Shown piece by piece: positions 1 through 7,005 of a DNA stretch of 24,983 bases; position 1 is the stretch's first letter, and each line of letters opens with the position of its first letter. The notes beneath the pieces are model-generated. The model saw only the letters and a program-made list of their open reading frames with translations. It made no database searches and was not told the origin of the DNA. This stretch comes from a virus. Both the position numbers and the translations under genes were made by a program. The stretch covers positions 1 to 24,983 of IMG/VR virus record IMGVR_UViG_3300046514_000119; one strand, given 5' to 3'.

Positions 1-1
1 C

Positions 2-349
2 CGCTCGATGTGGGAAGCGAACTACGCGCGATTCCTCAACTGGATGCTCGCACGCGGCAACATCGCGAAGTGGGAGTACGAAGCCGAGACATTCTGGTTC
101 GAGCGCATCAAGCGCGGCGTGCGATCGTACAAACCGGACTTCAGGATAACCGGGGCAGACGGCGCCGTCTGGTTCGTCGAGGTAAAGGGATGGATGGACC
201 CGAAGAGCAAAACCAAAATCAAGCGCATGGCGAAGTATCACCCGACGGTGGACCTTCGCGTCTTTGACGCCAAGGCGTACCGAGAACTAGCTCGAATGCT
301 CGGTCCCGCCATTCCCGGCTGGGAGACAGACGACCGAGGTCGCTCGTGA
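2..349 (+). CDS. PD-(D/E)XK nuclease-like phage protein (5' end outside window)
   Basis: The frame is open to the left edge, and the first in-frame ATG (base 8) sits inside what looks like the family's conserved start (an R-S-x-W-E-A-N-Y-A-R-type motif), so the true start is probably upstream. Numbering from that ATG, the visible motifs are Y41-K-P-D44-F and V57-E58-V-K60-G. This is the D...ExK pattern of PD-(D/E)XK nucleases, followed by a basic stretch (K66 to K74). At about 113 residues it fits small phage nucleases of the resolvase or T7 endonuclease I type, and relatives are often annotated only as hypothetical. A role in trimming or resolving replicated DNA before packaging is inferred from the fold motif and the nearby terminase genes. 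The LuxR-like gene follows about 10 bases later on the same strand. The nuclease fold is fairly sure; the substrate is unknown. Confidence 0.72.
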   Translation, partial: RSMWEANYARFLNWMLARGNIAKWEYEAETFWFERIKRGVRSYKPDFRITGADGAVWFVEVKGWMDPKSKTKIKRMAKYHPTVDLRVFDAKAYRELARMLGPAIPGWETDDRGRS

Positions 350-359
350 GGGTGAAACC

Positions 360-563
360 GTGACGGTCGACCTGACGCCAGCCGAATCTCGCGTCGCTGA
401 GTTGATCGGTCGCGGCCTCTCATGCGCGCGCGTCGCCGAGACGCTGGGCCTGACGCAGTCGACGGTTCAAGCGTACATCGTCAGCATCGCGCGGAAGATT
501 CCGAACCCGGATCGATTGATGGCGCGCTCGCTTGTCATGGTCACTTTCGCCCGCGGCAAGTGA
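360..563 (+). CDS. Stand-alone LuxR/GerE-type helix-turn-helix protein
   Basis: This 67-residue protein starts at GTG with a strong ribosome site (GAGGG at 348-352, seven bases upstream) that overlaps the stop of the nuclease gene. The sequence L-T-P-A-E-S-R-V-A-E-L (residues 5-15), then G-L-S-C-A-R-V-A-E-T-L-G and T-Q-S-T-V-Q-A-Y, is the canonical four-helix GerE/LuxR DNA-binding domain. There is no receiver or autoinducer-binding domain, so the whole protein is the HTH. Proteins of this fold bind DNA as dimers. Its place just before the packaging genes suggests a regulator of the late operon, or a DNA-binding accessory to packaging, but neither is shown by the sequence. An AT-richer gap of 92 bases follows (564-655) in which I see no gene and no convincing promoter. 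Confidence 0.75.
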   Translation: MTVDLTPAESRVAELIGRGLSCARVAETLGLTQSTVQAYIVSIARKIPNPDRLMARSLVMVTFARGK

Positions 564-655
564 GATACCACACTTTTACTAATTGCGTAAACGCTCGCGC
601 AGGCTCAACTATTCCCTCCGTAGTTACCCTCCCCCTTGACTACTAGGTTGGCGCA

Positions 656-964
656 TTGCCTCCTGACCTGACCATCGAAGCCCGCGAAGACGCAGACGTG
701 TCCCAGACGGTCGCCCTCTCGGCGGCCGTTCGTCGTTTGGCGGCCAGTCGCCTCCTGCACGCTCGCCTCAACTGGGACAAGCTCTTCTCGAGCGCGGAGC
801 CCCACTTCGAACGCGGGGCCGGTGCGCCATCGCCCGAGTACGCGCGCGCGAGTCTCACGCGCCAAGCGATTCGCGACACGAAAGCCCGTCGCTCCGCTGC
901 CCGCGCCAACGCCAGCGCCGGCCACTCGCGCGCGTTCCAGCAACTCCTCAAGGCGTGCGCGTAG
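656..964 (+). CDS. Hypothetical protein, 102 aa
   Basis: I do not recognise this protein. The frame is closed by a stop at 644-646, so the possible starts are TTG at 656 (AGG eight bases upstream) or GTG at 698. The frame has the strong G/C third-position bias of the neighbouring genes, which supports coding. The protein is helical and rich in Ala and Arg, with a central L-N-W-D-K-L-F stretch, and its C-terminal half is basic. No signal peptide or membrane segment is visible. It overlaps the next gene by 10 bases and sits in the run leading to the small terminase, so a role near DNA packaging is possible but unproven. Confidence 0.55.
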   Translation: MPPDLTIEAREDADVSQTVALSAAVRRLAASRLLHARLNWDKLFSSAEPHFERGAGAPSPEYARASLTRQAIRDTKARRSAARANASAGHSRAFQQLLKACA

Positions 965-1233
965 ACATTCGCGCCGTCGGTCGCCGACTGGCCGCGGCGT
1001 TCCGCCCCAACGACGAAGCCGCCCGACTGCAAGCGCAGCTCGACACCGAACGCACGCGCACCGATACCCTCGTCGAGCTGATCCGCACCCTCGCCCGCCA
1101 GACCAACCACAACACGCTGATGCTCAAGCGGTGGTCGGAGCAGTCCGAGACCCTCAAAGCCATCGAGCAGCGCCACGCGCGGAACGCCAAGAAGAGCAGC
1201 CTGTTGACGCTCGACGAGGCCGTGGGCCAGTGA
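955..1233 (+). CDS. Hypothetical coiled-coil protein, 92 aa
   Basis: Family not recognised. The gene begins at GTG inside the end of the previous gene and ends in a GTGA overlap with the small terminase, so it looks translationally coupled on both sides. The protein is almost entirely helical and heptad-like (A-A-R-L-Q-A-Q-L-D-T-E-R-T-R through L-K-R-W-S-E-Q-S-E-T-L-K), with no cysteine and no membrane segment. That composition suggests a small oligomeric coiled coil. Adjacency to the terminase genes makes a structural or packaging accessory plausible, but nothing in the sequence fixes a function. The start codon lacks a convincing ribosome site, which fits re-initiation after the upstream gene. 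Confidence 0.6.
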   Translation: MRVDIRAVGRRLAAAFRPNDEAARLQAQLDTERTRTDTLVELIRTLARQTNHNTLMLKRWSEQSETLKAIEQRHARNAKKSSLLTLDEAVGQ

Positions 1234-1619
1234 CGGAGCGCCAGTCGCGGTTCGTCGAAGAGTACTTGATCGACCTGAACGCCACGCAAGCCGCGATACG
1301 CGCCGGCTACAGCGAGAAATCAGCCTACTCTCAGGGCGAGCGCCTGTTGAAGAATGCTGAGGTCCGGAAGGCGATCACCGCGGCTGCCGCTTCACGCTCG
1401 GAACGCACGCAAGTCGATGCCGATTACGTGCTTACGAAACTCAAGTTCCTGACCGAGCACTGCACAACGCCGGGCCAAGTCGATCCCCGCGGTGCCGTCG
1501 GGGCGCTGAACCTCATCGGCAAGCACCTCAAGATGTTCGTCGAGCGCGTCGAGTTGGGCGCCGATGAGTCGTTGGCCGCGTTGCTCGCCAAGGCCGCCAG
1601 GGGCTCCGGCAGTGCATGA
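1230..1619 (+). CDS. terS: Terminase small subunit (Terminase_2 type)
   Basis: The small subunit recognises the phage genome and hands it to the large subunit for cutting and packaging. The chosen start is GTG at 1230, overlapping the previous stop as GTGA. It gives 129 residues beginning M-T-E-R-Q-S-R-F-V-E-E-Y, the usual N-terminus of the family, although the frame stays open further upstream. Residues 10-60 (Y-L-I-D-L-N-A-T-Q-A-A-I-R-A-G-Y, then the S-A-x-x-Q-G-E-R-L-L-K-N-x-E-V motif) form the conserved HTH and oligomerisation region. The C-terminus (Y-V-L-T-K-L-K through A-L-N-L-I-G-K-H-L-K-M-F) is also typical. The stop overlaps the large-subunit start as ATGA. Confidence 0.93.
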   Translation: MTERQSRFVEEYLIDLNATQAAIRAGYSEKSAYSQGERLLKNAEVRKAITAAAASRSERTQVDADYVLTKLKFLTEHCTTPGQVDPRGAVGALNLIGKHLKMFVERVELGADESLAALLAKAARGSGSA

Positions 1620-3097
1620 CGGTCGAAGAGGAAGCCGCCACGGCGCTCCGCGAGTGGAAAGCGGATCCGCGCAAGATGGTCTGGGATCTGTGGCAGACCA
1701 CGCCCGACAAGTGGCAGGCCGACGCGCTGATGGCGTTCGCGGACACCAAAGACCCGCGCTCGAGTCGCATCGCGATGCAGGCCTGCGTTGGACCGGGGAA
1801 GACCGCCGGGCTGTCGTGGATGGGCTGGAACTTCATGCTCTGCTACTCGGACGGGATCGACTACCCGAACGGTGTCGTCACCTCGATCACGGCCGACAAC
1901 CTCAAAGACAATCTGTGGAAGGAGTTGGCGAAGTGGCGCGAGCGCTCGCCGGTGTTGCTCAAAGCGTTCGAGCAGACCGGCGAGCGGATCTTCGCGCGCG
2001 AGTTCCCGAAGACGTGGTATCTGTCGGCGCGCACGTACTCGAAATCGGCGGACCCGGAAGCGCAGGGCCGGACGCTGTCGGGCCTGCACTCGCCGTTCAT
2101 CCTGTACCTGATCGACGAGTCGGGCGACACGAGCCCCGCCATTCTCCGCGCGGCCGAGCAGGGGTTATCGAACTGCCGCTGGGGCAAGATCGTGACGGCC
2201 GGCAATCCGACGAGCCTGCAAGGGCTGTTGTACTTGGCAGCCGTCGAGCAGTCGGCGCAGTGGACGGTGATTCGCATCACGGGCGATCCGGACGATCCGA
2301 ACCGCTCGCCGCGTATCTCGCTCGAGTGGGCACGCCAGCAGATTGCGAGCTACGGACGCGACAACCCGTGGGTGATGTCGGCGATCCTGGGGCACTTCCC
2401 GCCGTCGAGCATCAACACGCTCCTCGGTCCCGACGAAGTGCGCGACGCGATGGGCAAGCATCTGCAGCCGGACGTCTACGAGTCGATCCAAAAGCGCATC
2501 GGCGTCGACGTGGCGCGGTTCGGCCCCGACTCGACGGTGCTCTTTCCCCGGCAGGGACGCGCAGCGGGAACGCCCATCGAAATGCGCGGCGCGCGCACGA
2601 CGGCGATCGCCGCGCGCATCGCGCAGGAAAAGGAACGCTACGGCTCCGAGTTGGAGTTGATCGATGACACGGGCGGCTGGGCGGGCGGTGTCATCGATCA
2701 AGCCTTGCTGGCCGGTATCAGCCTCATGCCGATCAACTTCTCTGGTAAGGCGGACGACCGACGTTACTTCAACAAACGCGCGGAGATGTACTTCCGCGCG
2801 GCCGAATGGGTCAAAGGTGGCGGTGCGCTGCCCGACAGCGTGCCCGGCCTCGTCGCTGAAGCGTGCGCCACGACGTACTGGTTCGACAAAGGCCAGTTCC
2901 GCGTCCTCGAGAAGGATCAAGTCAAGTCGCAGCTCGGCGGTCGCTCGCCGGACTACTGGGACGCCTTCGTGCTGACCTTCGCGCTCGTGGATCTCCCGAC
3001 GCAGTTCGCCAACGTGCCAGGGCTCGGTCGGGTGTTGACCAACGCCATCGCGGGCTCGCGCGGCCATGCGGTCGACGACTGGGACCCGCTCGCCTAA
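1616..3097 (+). CDS. terL: Terminase large subunit
   Basis: This 493-residue protein is the ATP-driven packaging motor and headful or end-cutting nuclease, acting at the portal vertex. The ATPase half shows a Walker A-like A-C-V-G-P-G-K-T-A near residue 60, a hydrophobic Walker B ending L-I-D-E-S near 170, and a coupling motif T-A-G-N-P-T-S near 200. The nuclease half shows the RNase H-like acidic motifs: G-V-D-V-A-R-F-G (near 300), L-I-D-D-T-G (near 346) and D-Y-W-D-A-F (near 449). The length is normal for the family. The ATG lies in an ATGA overlap with terS, with only a weak ribosome site, so coupled translation is likely. All the catalytic motifs I looked for are present. Confidence 0.96.
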   Translation: MTVEEEAATALREWKADPRKMVWDLWQTTPDKWQADALMAFADTKDPRSSRIAMQACVGPGKTAGLSWMGWNFMLCYSDGIDYPNGVVTSITADNLKDNLWKELAKWRERSPVLLKAFEQTGERIFAREFPKTWYLSARTYSKSADPEAQGRTLSGLHSPFILYLIDESGDTSPAILRAAEQGLSNCRWGKIVTAGNPTSLQGLLYLAAVEQSAQWTVIRITGDPDDPNRSPRISLEWARQQIASYGRDNPWVMSAILGHFPPSSINTLLGPDEVRDAMGKHLQPDVYESIQKRIGVDVARFGPDSTVLFPRQGRAAGTPIEMRGARTTAIAARIAQEKERYGSELELIDDTGGWAGGVIDQALLAGISLMPINFSGKADDRRYFNKRAEMYFRAAEWVKGGGALPDSVPGLVAEACATTYWFDKGQFRVLEKDQVKSQLGGRSPDYWDAFVLTFALVDLPTQFANVPGLGRVLTNAIAGSRGHAVDDWDPLA

Positions 3098-3121
3098 TGC
3101 CACTCATCACGGAGCCGTCGT

Positions 3122-3280
3122 ATGGCGAAGAAGCATCCGGGGTTCAAAGCGGTGCAGTCGTCGATCGCGAAGAAGGAAGGCGTCTCGATGAAGCGGGCGG
3201 GCGCCATTCTGGCGAGCGCGTCGCGCAAAGCGAGTCCGGCCGCGAAGCAAGCGAACCCCCGACTCAAGCGCGTGAAGTGA
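3122..3280 (+). CDS. Small basic phage protein, 52 aa
   Basis: This short gene lies between terL and the acetyltransferase. It has a good ribosome site (GGAG at 3111-3114, seven bases before ATG). The protein begins M-A-K-K-H-P-G-F-K-A-V-Q and continues I-A-K-K-E-G-V-S, then A-G-A-I-L-A, S-R-K-A-S-P-A-A-K and N-P-R-L-K. I recognise this as a recurrent small lysine-rich protein of podovirus morphogenesis regions whose function is not known. It is strongly basic, so nucleic-acid binding is possible. It ends in a GTGA overlap with the acetyltransferase. The other frame is also open here, so automatic callers could miss it in favour of an extended acetyltransferase. Confidence 0.8.
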   Translation: MAKKHPGFKAVQSSIAKKEGVSMKRAGAILASASRKASPAAKQANPRLKRVK

Positions 3281-3735
3281 GAGCGTCGGTCACCTTCGCG
3301 CAGGAACCGCTCTCGGCGGACCTGTGGGCGGAAGCGATGCCGCTCCTCGTCGCGCACTGGGCCGAGGTCGCACACTTCAAAGACATCCCCCTCGAGCCCG
3401 ATCTGGCGGTCTACCGTCAGGCCGATGTCAACGGCGCCGTGCGCGTGTTCACCGCGCGCCGTGACAGTTCGCTTGTCGGCTATGCGCTCTTCTTCGTCCG
3501 CGCGAATCCGCACTACGCCTCGAGCGTGCAGGCCGTGCAAGACGTGCTCTACATCGCGCCCGAATGCCGCGGGGTCACGTCGTATCGGTTCATTCGCTGG
3601 TGCGACGAGCAACTCAAGGCGGAAGGCGTCGAGGCGGTCTACCAGCATTCGAAAGCCGCGCACGACTTCGGCGGGCTGCTCGAGCATCAAGGCTATGAAC
3701 TCGTGGACTACATCTATGCGAAGAGGCTCCGGTAA
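3277..3735 (+). CDS. GNAT-family N-acetyltransferase
   Basis: This is a predicted acetyl-CoA-dependent acetyltransferase of 152 residues. Visible features are the GNAT core strand V-R-V-F-T-A-R (56-62), L-V-G-Y-A-L-F-F-V (66-74), the strand leading into the acetyl-CoA loop V-Q-D-V-L-Y-I-A-P-E-C-R-G (87-99), the following helix F-I-R-W-C-D-E-Q-L, and the C-terminal F-G-G-L-L-E-x-Q-G-Y-E-L-V. The loop lacks the second glycine of the usual R-G-x-G-x-A. I chose GTG at 3277 (GTGA overlap with the 52-residue gene) because upstream codons give a Ser/Glu/Arg-rich extension unlike GNAT proteins. Homologues sit at this position in BPP-1-like phages. The target is unknown and may be a host or virion protein or a small molecule. 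Confidence 0.88.
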   Translation: MRASVTFAQEPLSADLWAEAMPLLVAHWAEVAHFKDIPLEPDLAVYRQADVNGAVRVFTARRDSSLVGYALFFVRANPHYASSVQAVQDVLYIAPECRGVTSYRFIRWCDEQLKAEGVEAVYQHSKAAHDFGGLLEHQGYELVDYIYAKRLR

Positions 3736-4040
3736 TGGCGATTAGCTCCGCGATCGCAATCGGCGCCGGCGTGACGTCGCTCGTCGTCGGGAACCAGCAG
3801 AAACAGAAGCAGAAGGGCGATCAGGCCGCGCTCCAGCGTGACCTCGAGTCGTCGATCGCCAACGCGCCCAAACCGCCCGATACCGCGAAGCTCAACGCCG
3901 ATGCAGCGAGACAAGCCGCAGCCGCCAGTGCCGCGCAACGCCGGGCCGCTCCTGAGGGTGGCTTCGCCAGTACGATCCTCACGGGCGGCAGTGGAGCGCC
4001 AGCGGTGCCGACGATCAAGAAAACCCTCCTCGGCCAATAA
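3735..4040 (+). CDS. Small hypothetical virion-region protein, 101 aa
   Basis: Family not recognised with certainty. The protein opens with a hydrophobic, Ala/Gly-rich stretch (residues 2-18) that could associate with a membrane. A Gln/Lys-rich helical segment and an Ala-rich helix follow, and a short C-terminal tail ends T-I-K-K-T-L-L-G-Q. The ATG overlaps the acetyltransferase stop as TAATG, and the stop is immediately followed by the portal ATG, so the three genes form one translational run. Small proteins with this layout commonly sit before the portal gene of podoviruses. A minor or internal virion role is only an inference from position. Confidence 0.7.
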   Translation: MAISSAIAIGAGVTSLVVGNQQKQKQKGDQAALQRDLESSIANAPKPPDTAKLNADAARQAAAASAAQRRAAPEGGFASTILTGGSGAPAVPTIKKTLLGQ

Positions 4041-5831
4041 ATGGCGACGCCCATCGTCAGTGCCGCGACGCCCGCGGAGATCGAAAAGCGCCGGATTTGC
4101 GAGCAGTACCGTTCCCAGCTCTGGACCGAGCGCTCGACGTTTGACGCGCACTGGAAGGATGTCGCCGAGCACATTCTCCCGCGCCGGGCGCGGTTCACGA
4201 CGTTCGACGTCAACCGGGGCGACAAGCGGCACAACAAGATCATCGACTCGTCCGCCACGATGGCCGTCCGCACGCTCCGCTCCGGCATGATGGCCGGCGT
4301 CACGAGTCCCGCGCGGCCGTGGTTCCGGCTCTCGGTGCCCTACCCCGACTTGGCCGAGCAGCCGGAAGTCAAAGACTATCTGTACGAGGTCACGCGGCGG
4401 ATGGAGCACATCTTTGTCGCGTCCAACCTCTACAACAAGCTCCCGACGGTCTACGGCGATTTGGGCGTCTTCGGCACGTCGGCGATGTCCGTCATGGAAG
4501 ACGACGAAGACGTGATCCGGTGCTACGACTTCCCGCTGGGGTCGTACGTGATCGCGAACGACGGCAAGCTCCGACCCCGCACGTTCATCCGTGCATTCCG
4601 CCTCTCGGTCCAACAGGTTGTCGAGAACTGGGGGAACATCGACCCCAAGACGGGCGAGCCCGACTTCGTCGCGGGTCGCCCGACGAACATCTCTCCGACG
4701 GTGCAAGACCAGTGGAACCGCGGCAACCGCTTCGCGTGGGTCGACCTCGTCCACACGATCCAGCCGAACTCGCTCTACGACGGCGTCAAGTTCGAGTCCA
4801 AGTACAAGCGGTTCGAGTGCCTGTACTACGAGCAGGGCCGGACGGACGTCGGGTTCCTCGAGCGCACGGGCTACGACGAGTTCCCGGTGCTGGTGCCGCG
4901 CTGGGAAGTGTCGGGCGAAGACGTGTACGGCACGAACTGTCCCGGCATGGAAGCGTTGGGCGACATCAAGCAACTGCAGCAGGGCGAGAAGCGCTCGGCG
5001 CAGGCGGTCGAGAAGTCGATCAACCCGCCGCTCACGGCGCCGGTGCGGCTCCAGAACCAGCGCGTGTCGATGCTGCCCGGCGACATCACGTACGTCGACA
5101 CCCGCGACGGCCAAGACGGTGTGCGCGCGACGTACGAGGTGAACTTCGACGTGTCGAAGCTCGAGCAGAAGCAGCAGCAGGTCCGGCTCCGCGTGCAGCG
5201 CGCGTTCTTCGAAGACCTGTTCCTCATGTTCGCGTCATCGGACCGCCGGGAGATCACCGCGCGCGAAGTTGACGAGCGGCACGAAGAGAAGCTCCTCGCG
5301 TTGGGGCCGGTGCTCGAGCAGCTCAACCAGGATCTCTTGGACCCGCTGATCGAGCGGACGTTCAACATCATGAACCGCCGCGGGCTCTTGCCGGAAGTGC
5401 CCGACGCGCTCAACGGCGTGCCGCTCAAGATCGAGTACATATCGATCATGGCGCAGGCCCAAAAGGCGATCGGACTGGCCGGCCTCGAGCGCTTCGCGGG
5501 ATTCGTCGGTCAGGTCGCGACGGTGTCGCCCGACATTCTGGACCGCGTCGACAATGACGAGCTGATCGAGTCGTACGCCGACGGGACCGGGATTCCGCCG
5601 AAGATCCTCCGCTCGGTCGACGACGCGCAGCAGATCCGCGACCAACGCGCCAAGGCGGCACAGGTGCAACAGGCCGCGCAAAACGCGCCGCAGATCGCCG
5701 GCGCCGTCAGAGACTTGTCACAGAGTCCGACCGGCGACGGTCACTCAGCGCTGTCCCAGTTGCTCGGCAATGTGCGCGCGAAAGCGCAGCTCAACGCAAC
5801 GTCCGGCCCGCCGAACGTGGGGCTTAACTGA
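4041..5831 (+). CDS. Portal protein (head-to-tail connecting protein)
   Basis: This 596-residue protein forms the ring at the single packaging vertex through which DNA enters and leaves and to which the tail attaches. The N-terminal region shows the family signature W-K-D-V-A-E-H-I-L-P-R-R-A-R-F near residue 35, then I-I-D-S-S-A-T-M-A-V-R-T-L-R-S-G-M-M-A-G-V-T-S-P-A-R-P-W-F near 65-95. Further matches are L-Y-x-x-L-P-T-V-Y-x-D-L-G-V-F-G-T near 135 and a long helical C-terminal half with Q-Q-Q-V-R-L-R-V-Q-R-A-F-F-E-D-L-F. The length matches the head-tail connector portals of podoviruses. The C-terminus is Gln/Ala-rich. The stop overlaps the next start as TGATG. Confidence 0.95.
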   Translation: MATPIVSAATPAEIEKRRICEQYRSQLWTERSTFDAHWKDVAEHILPRRARFTTFDVNRGDKRHNKIIDSSATMAVRTLRSGMMAGVTSPARPWFRLSVPYPDLAEQPEVKDYLYEVTRRMEHIFVASNLYNKLPTVYGDLGVFGTSAMSVMEDDEDVIRCYDFPLGSYVIANDGKLRPRTFIRAFRLSVQQVVENWGNIDPKTGEPDFVAGRPTNISPTVQDQWNRGNRFAWVDLVHTIQPNSLYDGVKFESKYKRFECLYYEQGRTDVGFLERTGYDEFPVLVPRWEVSGEDVYGTNCPGMEALGDIKQLQQGEKRSAQAVEKSINPPLTAPVRLQNQRVSMLPGDITYVDTRDGQDGVRATYEVNFDVSKLEQKQQQVRLRVQRAFFEDLFLMFASSDRREITAREVDERHEEKLLALGPVLEQLNQDLLDPLIERTFNIMNRRGLLPEVPDALNGVPLKIEYISIMAQAQKAIGLAGLERFAGFVGQVATVSPDILDRVDNDELIESYADGTGIPPKILRSVDDAQQIRDQRAKAAQVQQAAQNAPQIAGAVRDLSQSPTGDGHSALSQLLGNVRAKAQLNATSGPPNVGLN

Positions 5832-6223
5832 TGGCGAAGGCCACGCGGAAGCGTTCACTCGTCGCCAATGCGAGCGATCCAGAGCAGACAAAGCGCGCGG
5901 GCCAGGTCACCCGCGCGCGCGCCGAGCGAGAACGCAACAACCTCAACGCGGTGCTGTCCACGCGCGAAGGCCGGGCCGAGTTCTGGCGCCTGCTCGCCGT
6001 GTGTGGGCTGCTCGAGAGCACGTTCAACCAGAACGCGAGCGTCGCGGCCTACCTCGAAGGGCGCCGATCCGTGGCGACGCAGTACCTGCAAGAAGTCACC
6101 GCGTTGTTCCCCGAACTCTACCTGCTCGCGCAGCAGGAAGCGATCGAAGACGACCAGCTGACACAATCCGCGAAGACCCAAACCGAATCCCTCCCCGATC
6201 CCTCAGACGAGCCCGCGACATGA
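5831..6223 (+). CDS. Bbp19-like virion-region protein
   Basis: The 130-residue protein has a basic N-terminus followed by an E-R-E-R-N-N-L helical segment and the core R-E-G-R-A-E-F-W-R-L-L-A-V-C-G (residues 46-60). S-T-F-N-Q-N-A and E-G-R-R-S-V-A-T-Q-Y-L come next. This matches the pattern I know from the Bbp19 family of BPP-1-like phages (x-G-R-x-x-x-W-x-L-L ... F ... E-G-R-R-x-x-G). The family lies between portal and scaffold genes and has no established biochemical role. The acidic tail after residue 100 is poorly structured. The start overlaps the portal stop, and the stop overlaps the next ATG as ATGA. Confidence 0.8.
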   Translation: MAKATRKRSLVANASDPEQTKRAGQVTRARAERERNNLNAVLSTREGRAEFWRLLAVCGLLESTFNQNASVAAYLEGRRSVATQYLQEVTALFPELYLLAQQEAIEDDQLTQSAKTQTESLPDPSDEPAT

Positions 6224-6984
6224 ACAACACCGGAACATTCTCTGCCGCCGGCGACGTGTCGTCGACGCTCTCGCTTGCGGCCAACGAGTCGGTCGAGATC
6301 ATCCTCACCAATTCGGGCGGCCATGCGTGGCGCGTCGATCTCGAGCAACTCACGAAAGGCAACTCGGCCTACAAGAGTCTCCAGCAGTTTAGTTCGGACA
6401 CCGCGACGACGCTCTACGCGAATACCACGGGCAAGCCGTTGCAGCTCCGGCTCCGCTTTGTCACGGTCAACTCAAGCGACACGGTCGCGTATACGTTCCG
6501 CGATACCGTCCCGGTCGCATCGAAAGCGCTCGTAGTTGTGTCCGGCGGGAAGGTTGGCACCACTGCCGGCTGGGTCGTCGGCGCCGCGAACAATCTCGGC
6601 AAACTCGCCACCCTCCCGCTCAACATCACGGCGGGCACGCTCGTCGTTCCCATTCCCCGACTCAGCGTCGGGGATCGCATCGTCGGCGCGTATCTCGTCG
6701 GCTCGCTCCAAGCCGCATCGGCGAAAGCGTCGTCGATCTCGCTCGACGTGCGGAAGCTGGTGGCCGCGACGAGCGGCGCGACCGATTCGAGCGTCGTTGC
6801 CATGTCGACCGCGCTCAGCGTGACGGCCGATACGATCGTGAGCAAGGCGAATACGCAGATCCAGTGCAGCGAGCCCGTCGCGGAAGGCGTGAGCTACTAC
6901 GCGCTGATCACCGCGACGACGTTCAACGACGCTCTCTCGACGCAGCAACTGCTTGCGGTCGTGCTGCAGATCGTCCCCGCGTAA
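6220..6984 (+). CDS. Beta-rich phage structural protein, 254 aa
   Basis: The start is ATG at 6220, in an ATGA overlap with the preceding stop. The frame is open far upstream, but those codons are a shadow of the Bbp19-like gene. The N-terminal half (to about residue 105) reads as a beta sandwich with alternating hydrophobics (S-V-E-I-I-L-T-N-S-G-G, then T-L-Y-A-N-T-T-G and V-A-Y-T-F-R-D). The second half contains G-G-K-V-G-T-T-A-G-W-V-V-G-A-A, a motif recurring in structural proteins of this phage type, then V-V-P-I-P-R-L-S-V-G-D-R-I-V-G and a V-R-K-L-V-A strand. I do not know the precise role. A head decoration or minor virion protein is likely from its position before the scaffold. Confidence 0.72.
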   Translation: MNNTGTFSAAGDVSSTLSLAANESVEIILTNSGGHAWRVDLEQLTKGNSAYKSLQQFSSDTATTLYANTTGKPLQLRLRFVTVNSSDTVAYTFRDTVPVASKALVVVSGGKVGTTAGWVVGAANNLGKLATLPLNITAGTLVVPIPRLSVGDRIVGAYLVGSLQAASAKASSISLDVRKLVAATSGATDSSVVAMSTALSVTADTIVSKANTQIQCSEPVAEGVSYYALITATTFNDALSTQQLLAVVLQIVPA

Positions 6985-7005
6985 CCCTCCCCACTGAGGC
7001 TTTCC

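Noticed and set aside
636-664. TTGACT at 636-641 as a sigma-70 -35 box
   Set aside because: No reasonable -10 box lies 16-18 bases downstream, and the region is too GC-rich to judge by eye.
822-1229. Upstream extension of the small terminase frame to base 822
   Set aside because: The extension is Arg/Pro/Ser-rich and overlaps two other coding frames; the family N-terminus begins at GTG 1230.
3714-5114. A 466-codon open frame on the minus strand opposite the portal gene
   Set aside because: It is an Arg/Val/Asp-rich shadow created by third-position GC bias; the + frame encodes an unmistakable portal protein.
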